Shown here: one piece after another, positions 1 to 7,596 of the stretch
Layout: every line of letters begins with the position of its first letter
Numbering within the stretch: position 1 is the first letter of the stretch
From: Mesorhizobium sangaii
GTDB lineage: Bacteria; Pseudomonadota; Alphaproteobacteria; Rhizobiales; Rhizobiaceae
Reading direction: 5' to 3'
NCBI RefSeq assembly: GCF_014207355.1
Contig: NZ_JACHEF010000006.1
Span: forward strand, 1 to 64,000
Length of the DNA: 64,000 nt
Translations under genes and position numbers: made by a program
The notes under the pieces: generated by a model
The model's database searches: none
Seen by the model: the letters and a program-made list of their open reading frames with translations, nothing else
Told to the model about the DNA's origin: nothing

Positions 1-531
1 GCATGGCGGATGGCTCCTTTGCTCGGGTTGCCTGACAGCAAACCCACTTTGGCACCGAGATGCCGGGAGCGGGAGCCATCCACCTCATCTGCTTTGGAAA
101 TCCGTACCGCGAAGCTGTCAGTCCGCAATCGGCCCAAAACAAGACTCTGATCGAGCGGCGGTAGCTGCTGCGCGCAGACATCCAGTCGAAGACCTCTGCC
201 TACGGAAGGCCGTGGAATCGCCGGCATTTTAGTCGGTCAATCAGTATTTTGCGGGATTCCGTGTCGAGCCGCATCGCTGCTATCCACGTTCGGGTAACAC
301 CGGGTAAACACCAAGTTCCTCAACGTCGGCTTCGGACCAACGCTCAGCGCCGCCATTTCCGCCAAGGCCACACCCGCAAAGGTGCGGCATTTGCTGAAAT
401 TGATCCCCACCGTCGAACTGACTCGTGGCAATACCCGTAAGCCTGAGTCGATGCTCATTGGCATGGAACGCCCTGTGCCGGCAAGCCGACTGTGCGCAGA
501 TCGGGACGGAGGTTCGAAAGTGCGCGCCGGA
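1..531. other. Left edge, no supportable gene
   Basis: No convincing gene is visible here. A 10-base perfect inverted repeat (GGATGGCTCC at 8-17 and GGAGCCATCC at 72-81) encloses about 54 bases. An open frame on the plus strand at 298-543 has protein-like composition (for example FLNVGFGPTLSAAI) but is preceded by an in-frame stop at 295, lacks a good start and overlaps the end of the next gene. It could be a decayed gene tail. I do not recognise it. Confidence 0.4.
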
Positions 532-1695
532 CTACTGATCTAGGTGCGCGAATGGATGTCGGCGCTCCAGCTCCCGACCGACCAGGAAAGCGGCCAGCAT
601 AGCAACGATGAGCGTCGGCACCAGCAAGTGGGCGTTGTGCAGCCCGACGCGACCGGCAAGTTCGCCCAGCAACCCCGGCATGGTAAGGATCGCCACGCCC
701 CCAGCAAGCGCCGTCCGGGCACTCGCCCTGTCGTGCTGGGCGACGAGGGTCGCACCGATCGCCTGACCGGAGACGAGCGGATAGAAAAGCGAGATTCCGA
801 AGCCGAGGACGAACAGGCCGGCGATTGAGACCGCCGCATCGCTCGTTCCCCAATAAAACAAGAAGCCCAAGAGCGCCACGGTGACTGCCGCAACAAACAG
901 CGTCGGCACAGCGACTATGCGGAGAATGCGGCTCCCTGCGAGGCGCCCGACGGCCATGGCGACGGCAAATGCAACGGCCGCCGTAGCCGCGGCCGCAGCG
1001 GATAAGCCTACCACGCTTTCGAGGAACGTCGGCGCCCAAAGGAGCACACAGAATTCTGTCGCGATCCCAAACGCGACCGCGGTCCAGTAGGCCCAATATG
1101 CAAGTGGGAGCATCCCGCTTGGTGCGCTCGCAGCAGTATCGAACGCTGGTACGCCGACGCGCGTAAGACTCGCGAGGACCGCCAAGCCGTAGGCAACGGC
1201 GGCCAGAACAGCGCTCCGCCAGCCGAGACCAGCATAGATGCAGAGGCCAGTCAGGATAGGGGCGATGATACCAAATATCGAGGCAATCGCGGTAGCCTCG
1301 TTAAATGCGACTGCACGTTTTTCCGGGCGAACGTCGGCGAGCGTTGAGAACACAATCACTGGAATGAACGCCCCCGACATTCCAAGAAGCGCGAAGCTCG
1401 CGATGCTGACCGGCGCCGCTGGAGCGAGACATAAGAGCACCGCGGCCGTGGCAAAACCGAAAACGCCCACCATAAGCATCCGCCGGCGACCGAACTGGCT
1501 GATGACCCGAGGACCGAGCAACCCCACCAGAATGATCCCGCAGGCGAATGCGGTCGGATGGAGGCCGATCGTGCGGTAGCTGATGTCGAGTTCGACCCTC
1601 AGGAATGGAAAGATGTTTCCCTGAAGACTGATAACGAATTGGAAGAAACCAAGTGCGAGATAGAGCTGCCAAGTCCGCGGCCCAGGCGCAATCAT
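532..1695 (-). CDS. MFS transporter
   Basis: Predicted 387-residue inner-membrane protein of about 12 hydrophobic segments, typical of the major facilitator superfamily. The loop after the second segment has the basic FGRRRM pattern expected between TM2 and TM3. I chose the start at 1695 (MIAPGPRTWQ) because the first membrane segment follows at once; an upstream ATG at 1734 would add 13 polar residues. Substrate cannot be read from the sequence; drug or organic-acid export is possible. It stands alone, divergent from serC, next to a degenerate tRNA and a gene-poor edge, which suggests it could be accessory DNA. Confidence 0.8.
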   Translation of the reverse strand: MIAPGPRTWQLYLALGFFQFVISLQGNIFPFLRVELDISYRTIGLHPTAFACGIILVGLLGPRVISQFGRRRMLMVGVFGFATAAVLLCLAPAAPVSIASFALLGMSGAFIPVIVFSTLADVRPEKRAVAFNEATAIASIFGIIAPILTGLCIYAGLGWRSAVLAAVAYGLAVLASLTRVGVPAFDTAASAPSGMLPLAYWAYWTAVAFGIATEFCVLLWAPTFLESVVGLSAAAAATAAVAFAVAMAVGRLAGSRILRIVAVPTLFVAAVTVALLGFLFYWGTSDAAVSIAGLFVLGFGISLFYPLVSGQAIGATLVAQHDRASARTALAGGVAILTMPGLLGELAGRVGLHNAHLLVPTLIVAMLAAFLVGRELERRHPFAHLDQ

Positions 1696-2063
1696 ATTGG
1701 CCTCTACCGCGTGCGTAGGAAGCGTGCTGCACATGGGTCCTCCCGCCAGAAGCAGAGACTAGCAGTTTTTTCGTTGCGGAACGAGCCGTACTGGGCGTGC
1801 TGGTCTCCGCAAGTAGTGGCAGGATTTGGACCAGCGACCCCCTTGTCCCGGACGAGGTGCCCTACCAAACTCGACCGACGCGACCATCCGTGGGCCTCTA
1901 AGAACGAGCCGGGAACAACGCCGTCCATCTTGTGTCACTGGTGTGTCAATTCAATTGGCGCGTTCATGCGTCGTTCCTCATAGACGTGCGCGAACCTGCA
2001 GGTGCTCTGCGGCCAAATCCTTTTGTCTCTTGCGGTTTTCTAGGCGTTCGAGTATGTCCGCGA
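1696..2063. other. Intergenic between MFS gene and serC leader
   Basis: A stretch of 368 bases between divergent genes. It holds the tRNA-Pro remnant described separately. I see no other open frame with coding character. A promoter for serC should lie in the right half, but no clear -35/-10 pair stands out. Confidence 0.5.
1813..1880 (-). pseudogene. Degenerate tRNA-Pro (CGG) remnant
   Basis: Read on the minus strand, the segment carries the D-arm end GGTAGGGCACC, an anticodon arm with CGG in the loop, the variable bases GGGGGTCG and a T arm ending AAATCCTGCCAC. These match the usual rhizobial proline tRNA base for base over long runs. It is not functional as read: the anticodon stem and the T stem each have a mismatch, the universal T33 is C, the T-loop TTC is TCC, and the two acceptor strands do not pair. 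Likely a pseudo-tRNA left by duplication or by integration of an element at a tRNA-Pro gene. Confidence 0.6.
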
Positions 2064-2108
2064 GTGGGCCACCCCTCCCCAACGAGGGGCCACTATCTGG
2101 AAGGATAG
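2064..2108 (+). promoter_or_regulatory. serC leader, two-hairpin RNA element
   Basis: Two hairpins precede serC directly. The first pairs GTGG (2064-2067) with CCAC, and inside it CCCCTC with GAGGGG around a CCCAAC loop. The second is CTATC (2093-2097), loop TGGAAG, GATAG (2104-2108), and it contains the GGAAGGA ribosome binding site. A conserved serC leader motif of two hairpins is known upstream of serC in alphaproteobacteria; identity with it is inferred from position and shape. Sequestering of the ribosome site suggests translational control. Confidence 0.55.
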
Positions 2109-2114
2109 ACCACG

Positions 2115-3290
2115 ATGACGACACATACGAAGCCCGGACTCCGTCCGGCAAATCCCAATTTCTCCTCAGGTCCCTGCGCAAAACGCCCCGGCTGGTCGGT
2201 TGAGGCGCTGAAAGCGGCCGCGCTCGGCCGTTCGCACCGCGCCAAGATCGGCAAGGCCAAGCTCGAACAGGCGATCGAGCTGACGCGGGAAATTCTCCAG
2301 GTTCCGGCGGACTACCGCATCGGCATCGTGCCGGCGTCGGACACCGGTGCGGTCGAGATGGCGCTGTGGTCGCTGCTCGGCGAGCGCGGGGTCGACATGG
2401 TCGCCTGGGAAAGCTTCGGCTCCGGCTGGGTCACCGATGTGGTCAAGCAGCTCAGGCTTGCCGACGTGCGCAAGATCGAGGCCGGCTACGGCCAATTGCC
2501 CGACCTGGCGAAGATAGACTTCGATCGCGATGTGGTCTTCACATGGAACGGCACCACGTCGGGCGTGCGGGTGCCTAACGGCGATTTCATTCCCGCGGAT
2601 CGCAAGGGCCTGACCATCTGCGACGCGACTTCGGCCGCCTTTGCGCAAAGGCTCGACTACCACAAGCTGGATGTCGTCACCTTCTCCTGGCAGAAAGTGC
2701 TGGGCGGCGAGGGCGCGCATGGCATGCTGATCCTGTCGCCTCGCGCCGTCGAGCGACTGGAGACCTACAAGCCGGCCTGGCCGCTGCCGAAGATCTTCCG
2801 CCTGACCTCGGGCGGCAAGCTGATCGAAGGCATCTTCAAGGGCGAGACCATCAACACGCCGTCGATGCTGTGCGTCGAGGATTATCTCGACGCGTTGCAC
2901 TGGGCGAAGTCGATCGGCGGCATCGAGGCACTGATCGCCAGAGCCGATGCCAATGCCGCCGTTGTCGATCGCTTTGTCGGCAAGTCCTCATGGCTCGGTC
3001 ATCTCGCCGTCGAACCGGCGACGCGGTCGAACACCTCGGTCTGCCTGTCCTTCACCGATCCGGACGTGTCCGCGCTCGACGCCGACGGGCAGGCGGCTTT
3101 TGCCAAGGGGCTGGTCTCAGTGCTCGACAAGGAAGGTGTCGCCTATGACATCGGCGCCTATCGCGACGCACCGCCCGGCCTGCGCATCTGGTGCGGCGCG
3201 ACGGTCGAGACCGCCGATCTCGAAGCGCTGCTGTCCTGGCTCGACTGGGCTTTTGCCGCGCAAAAGGCCTCGGTCAAGGCCGCGGCCTGA
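2115..3290 (+). CDS. serC: Phosphoserine aminotransferase
   Basis: Cytoplasmic PLP enzyme that converts 3-phosphohydroxypyruvate and glutamate to phosphoserine, the second step of serine synthesis. The 391-residue length fits the family form found in alphaproteobacteria. The N-terminus has the substrate-loop text NPNFSSGPCAKRPGW and the PLP lysine lies in SWQKVLGGEG (K194). The start ATG follows GGAAGGA, which sits in the leader hairpin. serA, the enzyme of the preceding step, follows 152 bases downstream in the same direction, so co-transcription is likely. Confidence 0.95.
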   Translation: MTTHTKPGLRPANPNFSSGPCAKRPGWSVEALKAAALGRSHRAKIGKAKLEQAIELTREILQVPADYRIGIVPASDTGAVEMALWSLLGERGVDMVAWESFGSGWVTDVVKQLRLADVRKIEAGYGQLPDLAKIDFDRDVVFTWNGTTSGVRVPNGDFIPADRKGLTICDATSAAFAQRLDYHKLDVVTFSWQKVLGGEGAHGMLILSPRAVERLETYKPAWPLPKIFRLTSGGKLIEGIFKGETINTPSMLCVEDYLDALHWAKSIGGIEALIARADANAAVVDRFVGKSSWLGHLAVEPATRSNTSVCLSFTDPDVSALDADGQAAFAKGLVSVLDKEGVAYDIGAYRDAPPGLRIWCGATVETADLEALLSWLDWAFAAQKASVKAAA

Positions 3291-3390
3291 CTCCGAAGGG
3301 CTGGGTGGGGTCGCCTCCACCCGGCTCAACGATCCAACATCCAGAAGATCAGGCCATCCGGCCACAAGGACCCCATCCCGGCGCTTTCGC

Positions 3391-3420
3391 GCCGACCCTC
3401 CCCTCAAGGTGGAGGGGACG
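3391..3420. repeat. Degenerate half copy of GC-rich palindromic repeat
   Basis: The text GACCCTCCCCTCAAGGTGGA and the following GGGG resemble one arm of the long palindrome at 13181-13325, with two substitutions. It forms a small hairpin (CCCTCC with GGAGGG) shortly before serA. The preceding part of the serC-serA gap also has a GGGTGG/CCACCC pair. This looks like a decayed copy of the same dispersed element. Confidence 0.5.
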
Positions 3421-3442
3421 CCAATCGCAAAGGATCAAATCC

Positions 3443-5041
3443 ATGCCTCGCGTTCTCGTCTCAGACAAACTTTCTCCCACCGCCGTGCAGATCTTCAGGG
3501 ATCGCGGCGTCGACGTCGACTATCTGCCCGACCTCGGCAAGGACAAGGAAAAGCTCGCCGAAGTGATCGGTCAGTATGACGGCCTCGCCATCCGCTCGGC
3601 GACCAAGGTCACCGAAAAGCTGATCAATGCCGCCACCAATCTCAAGGTCATCGGCCGCGCCGGCATCGGCGTCGACAATGTCGACATCCCGGCGGCGAGC
3701 CGCAAGGGCATCATCGTGATGAACACGCCCTTCGGCAATTCGATCACCACCGCCGAACATGCGGTTGCGATGATCTTCGCGCTGGCGCGCCAGATCCCGG
3801 AAGCCAACGCCTCGACCCATGCCGGCAAATGGGAAAAGAACCGCTTCATGGGCGTCGAGATCACCGGCAAGACGCTGGGCATCATCGGCTGCGGCAACAT
3901 CGGCTCGATCGTCGCCACGCGCGGCGTCGGCCTCAAGATGCATGTCATCGCCTTCGACCCGTTCCTGTCGGACAAGCGGGCCGAGGAGCTTGGTGTCGAC
4001 AAGGTCGAGCTGGATGAGCTTTTCGCCCGCGCCGACTTCATCACGCTGCACACGCCGCTGACCGACAAGACGCGCAACATCATCGACGCCGCTGCGATCG
4101 CCAAGATGAAGAACGGCGTGCGCATCATCAACTGTGCGCGTGGCGGGTTGGTCGTCGAAGCCGACCTGATCGCGGCGCTGAAGAGCGGCAAGGTGGCTGG
4201 TGTCGGCATCGACGTTTTCGAGGTCGAGCCGGCCGAGCAGAACGCGTTGTTCGGCATGGAGAATGTGGTGGCAACGCCGCATCTCGGCGCCTCGACGGCG
4301 GAAGCGCAGGAGAATGTCGCGCTGCAGGTGGCCGAGCAGATGGCCGATTACCTGATCAAGGGCGCCGTCTCCAACGCCATCAACATGCCGTCGATCACCG
4401 CCGAGGAAGCGCCGCGGCTGAAGCCCTTCGTCAAGCTCGCCGAAGTGCTCGGCGCCTTTGTCGGCCAGGTCACCGAGGACCCGATCACGGAGGTCGAGAT
4501 CCTGTTCGACGGCTCGACCGCGACGATGAACACGCGCGCGCTGATCAGCGCCACCCTTGCCGGGCTGATCCGGCCGCAGGTCTCCGACGTCAACATGGTG
4601 TCGGCGCCGATCATGGTGAAGGAGCGCGGCATCATCGTTGCCGAGGTCAAGCGCGACAAGTCCGGCGTGTTCGACGGCTACATCAAGCTGACGGTCAAGA
4701 CCGAGCACAAGACACGCTCGATCGCCGGCACCTGCTTCTCCGACGGCAAGCCGCGTTTCATTCAGATCAAGGGCATCAATCTCGACGCCGAGGTCGGCCA
4801 GCACATGCTCTATACAACCAATGCCGACGCGCCGGGGATCATCGGCCTGCTTGGCACTGTGTGCGGCGAGAACGGCGTCAACATCGCCAACTTCCAGCTT
4901 GGCCGCAACCGGCCGGGCGGCGATGCCATCGCGCTGCTCTATCTCGACGCGCCGTTCCCGGAAAACGTGCTGGAGCAGGTCAAGGCGCACAAGTCGATCG
5001 ACTCGGCCAAGCGGCTGCACTTCGACGTCAACGCGATGTGA
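3443..5041 (+). CDS. serA: D-3-phosphoglycerate dehydrogenase
   Basis: Oxidises 3-phosphoglycerate with NAD, committing carbon to serine. At 532 residues this is the long form with substrate-binding, NAD-binding, intervening and C-terminal ACT domains. Visible marks are the dinucleotide motif GCGNIG, the catalytic arginine in NCARGGLV, the glutamate in DVFEVEP and the histidine in TPHLGAS. The last 70 residues (DAPGIIGLLGTVCGENGVN) form the ACT domain that usually gives feedback by serine. The start at 3443 (MPRVLVSDKL) follows AGGATCAA; the open frame extends upstream but that part has no family similarity. A strong terminator follows. Confidence 0.95.
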   Translation: MPRVLVSDKLSPTAVQIFRDRGVDVDYLPDLGKDKEKLAEVIGQYDGLAIRSATKVTEKLINAATNLKVIGRAGIGVDNVDIPAASRKGIIVMNTPFGNSITTAEHAVAMIFALARQIPEANASTHAGKWEKNRFMGVEITGKTLGIIGCGNIGSIVATRGVGLKMHVIAFDPFLSDKRAEELGVDKVELDELFARADFITLHTPLTDKTRNIIDAAAIAKMKNGVRIINCARGGLVVEADLIAALKSGKVAGVGIDVFEVEPAEQNALFGMENVVATPHLGASTAEAQENVALQVAEQMADYLIKGAVSNAINMPSITAEEAPRLKPFVKLAEVLGAFVGQVTEDPITEVEILFDGSTATMNTRALISATLAGLIRPQVSDVNMVSAPIMVKERGIIVAEVKRDKSGVFDGYIKLTVKTEHKTRSIAGTCFSDGKPRFIQIKGINLDAEVGQHMLYTTNADAPGIIGLLGTVCGENGVNIANFQLGRNRPGGDAIALLYLDAPFPENVLEQVKAHKSIDSAKRLHFDVNAM

Positions 5042-5066
5042 CCTCGCGACCTGCTGCGAAAGATCG

Positions 5067-5093
5067 AAAGGCGCGGCCTGGTCCGCGCCTTTT
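5067..5093 (+). terminator. Rho-independent terminator after serA
   Basis: Stem GGCGCGG, loop CCTGGT, stem CCGCGCC, flanked by AAA and TTTT, 28 bases after the serA stop. It lies just before the converging end of the EamA gene. Confidence 0.85.
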
Positions 5094-5100
5094 CGTTTGT

Positions 5101-6010
5101 TCAGTGTGTCCTGGCTGACCGCAGCGCTGCCTTGCGCCCGCTGTATTCGGCAAGCCCGATGCCGCCCAGCACAAGCACCAGCGCCAGCGCCTGGTAGAGC
5201 TGGAATGTCTCGCCGACGATCAGCACCGAAAGCAGCGTGCCGAAGATCGGTACCAGGTTGATGAACAGGCCGGCGCGGTTGGCGCCGATCAGTTCGTTGC
5301 CCCTGATGTAGAAGATCTGCGAGATAAGCCGAGGCGCCGATCGCGGTATAGAGGATGACCAGCCAGCCGCGCGCGTCGGGCACGATCGCCTTGCCGGCGG
5401 CGATCTCCCACAGGAAGAAGGGCAGCGAGGTGACAAGTGCGGCAACCGACAGGGCCAGCATCAGGCTCTGCCAGCGCATCACCGGCTTCAGCCGCAGCCC
5501 GACCGAATAGCCGCTGTAGAGAAACACCGCGACCAGCATGATGGCGTCGCCGAAATTAAGCTCCAGCGTCAACAGCCGGCGCGGGTCGCCATGGCAGGCA
5601 GTCAGGACCACGCCGGCGATGGTCAGCACGACGCCGACAATCTGCGCCCAGTTCACGCGCAAGCGGAAGAAGACGAAATTGGCGACGATGATCAGGACCG
5701 GCATCGCCGCCTGTTCGATCGAGACGTTGATGGCCGTCGTGTAGTTGAGCGCCGTGTAGAAGATGGTGTTGAACAAGGTGAAGCCGCTGGCGCCAAGGGC
5801 CGCCAGCACGAGCCAGTGCTTGCGCACCGCCGGCCAGTCCTTGCGTATCGTTTGAAGGCCGATCGGCAGCAAGATCGCCACGGCCAGCACCCAGCGCAGG
5901 AAGACAAGCGTCATCGGCGAGACGTGATCGACCGCCAGCTTGCCGGCCACCGAGTTGCCGCCCCACAGCAAGGTGGTGAGCAGCAGGAATATGTAGGCGC
6001 TTCGATGCAT
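5101..6010 (-). pseudogene. Frameshifted EamA/DMT-family transporter
   Basis: Reads as a ten-helix drug/metabolite transporter (two EamA repeats) broken by one extra base. From the ATG at 6010 the frame is normal to residue 228 (ILYTAIGASA), then becomes nonsense. The remaining coding text (SQIFYIRGNELIGANRAG to the TGA at 5101) continues in another frame. Removing one base from the AA pair at 5326-5327 gives a continuous 302-residue protein. This is either a recent inactivating frameshift or an assembly error; everything else in the gene looks under selection. Intact relatives export amino acids, sugars or metabolites, but the substrate here is unknown. Confidence 0.85.
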
Positions 6011-6223
6011 GGCGGGATTCCGGCCGCCAGAGGTGAGCTGCGGTGTTTGCCGGCCTATTGCCCCCGTCTGCCCAAGTAAATGATGTCAAAGCCGAAAATT
6101 GTTGTGCCTCAGCGCAATTTTGGCGGCAAAGAAAGGTCGCGCTCACGAAGTCTTGACGTTATAGAGGCCTGTCGTTTCGAACCATATTCAAGCCGCTTGG
6201 CGGCGTCTCAAGGGAAAAGAAAC

Positions 6224-7522
6224 ATGGCCAATGTGGTGGTCGTCGGCTCGCAATGGGGCGACGAAGGCAAGGGCAAGATCGTCGACTGGCTGTCGGAGCG
6301 CGCCGATGTGGTGGTGCGTTTCCAGGGTGGCCACAATGCCGGCCACACGCTGGTCGTCGACGGCAAGGTCTACAAATTGTCGTTGCTTCCGTCCGGGGTC
6401 GTGCGCCAGGGCAAGCTGTCCATCATCGGCAATGGCGTCGTTTTCGACCCGCATGCTTTCGTCGCCGAAGTGGCGAAGCTCAAGGCGCAAGGCGTCGAAG
6501 TGGCGCCGGATCGCCTGAAAATAGCCGAAAACACAGCGCTTATCCTGTCGCTGCATCGGGAGCTGGATGGATTCCGCGAGGACGCCGCCTCCAATTCCGG
6601 AACGAAGATTGGCACGACCCGTCGTGGCATCGGCCCGGCCTATGAAGACAAGGTCGGCCGGCGTGCGGTCAGGGTGATGGATTTGGCGGATTTGGAAACG
6701 CTGCCCTTGAAGGTCGACAGGTTGCTGACGCACCACAACGCGCTGCGTCGCGGACTTGGCCATGCCGAAGTCACGCATGATGCGATCATGCACGAGCTGA
6801 CCTCGGTCGCGGCCGAGATCCTGCCCTATATGGACCGGGTGTGGAAAATCCTCGACGACAAGCGCCGCGCCGGCGAGCGCATCCTGTTCGAGGGGGCGCA
6901 GGGCACGTTGCTCGATATCGACCACGGCACCTATCCGTTCGTCACTTCGTCGAACACGGTCGCCGGGCAGGCGGCCGCCGGCTCGGGCGTCGGCCCGGGC
7001 GCCATCGGCTATGTGCTCGGCATCACCAAGGCCTATACGACGCGCGTCGGCGAAGGCCCGTTCCCGACCGAGCAGAAGAACGAGATCGGCGAGTTCCTCG
7101 GCACGCGCGGCCATGAATTCGGCGTCGTCACCGGGCGCAAGCGCCGCTGCGGCTGGTTCGACGCGGTGCTGGTGCGGCAGGCCGTCGCCGTCAACGGCAT
7201 CAAAGGCATCGCGTTGACCAAGCTCGACGTGCTCGACGGGCTGGACGAGATCAAGGTCTGCACCGGCTATCGTCTCGACGGCGAGATGATCAACTATCTG
7301 CCGGCCAGCCAGGGCGCGCAGGCACGCGTCGAACCGGTCTACGAGACGCTGGAGGGCTGGAAGGGCACCACCGCCGGCGCGCGCAGCTGGAACGATCTGC
7401 CGGCCCAGGCCGTCAAATATGTCCGCTACATCGAGGAGCTGATCGGCGCCCCGGTCGCGCTCCTGTCCACCAGCCCGGAACGGGACGACACGATACTTGT
7501 GACCGATCCGTTTCAAGACTAG
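6224..7522 (+). CDS. purA: Adenylosuccinate synthetase
   Basis: Cytoplasmic GTP-dependent enzyme joining IMP and aspartate in the first committed step to AMP. The 432-residue length is standard. The N-terminal P-loop reads GSQWGDEGKGK, followed by the IMP-loop GHNAGHT; the family text GTTRRGIGPAYEDK is present mid-protein. The start at 6224 (MANVVVVGSQ) follows AAGGGAAAAG. The frame stays open 144 bases upstream without family similarity. It stands as a single gene, transcribed away from the EamA gene, with the Pro/Ala-rich membrane protein 74 bases downstream. Confidence 0.96.
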   Translation: MANVVVVGSQWGDEGKGKIVDWLSERADVVVRFQGGHNAGHTLVVDGKVYKLSLLPSGVVRQGKLSIIGNGVVFDPHAFVAEVAKLKAQGVEVAPDRLKIAENTALILSLHRELDGFREDAASNSGTKIGTTRRGIGPAYEDKVGRRAVRVMDLADLETLPLKVDRLLTHHNALRRGLGHAEVTHDAIMHELTSVAAEILPYMDRVWKILDDKRRAGERILFEGAQGTLLDIDHGTYPFVTSSNTVAGQAAAGSGVGPGAIGYVLGITKAYTTRVGEGPFPTEQKNEIGEFLGTRGHEFGVVTGRKRRCGWFDAVLVRQAVAVNGIKGIALTKLDVLDGLDEIKVCTGYRLDGEMINYLPASQGAQARVEPVYETLEGWKGTTAGARSWNDLPAQAVKYVRYIEELIGAPVALLSTSPERDDTILVTDPFQD

Positions 7523-7596
7523 TTTCTCAGCCTTTCCGGGCATCGCGGCTGATTTGCGGGGGCCGGCCCGGGAGCAAAATACAGGTCGACCGAAGC

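Noticed and set aside
1..81. IS-element end suggested by the 10-base inverted repeat
   Set aside because: No transposase frame or target duplication is visible and the two arms are only 54 bases apart.
1801..1885. Functional tRNA-Pro gene
   Set aside because: Mismatches in the anticodon and T stems, a changed T33 and T-loop, and unpaired acceptor strands make it a remnant.
3191..3442. N-terminal extension of serA
   Set aside because: It overlaps the end of serC and an intergenic repeat remnant; the family N-terminus MPRVLVSD begins at 3443 after a ribosome site.
3461..5100. Minus-strand continuation of the EamA gene through the serA region
   Set aside because: This is antisense to serA and follows the frameshift. 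The true end of the transporter is in another frame at 5101.
6150..6180. Sigma-70 promoter (TTGACG) before purA
   Set aside because: A -35-like TTGACG is present, but no acceptable -10 occurs at the right spacing.
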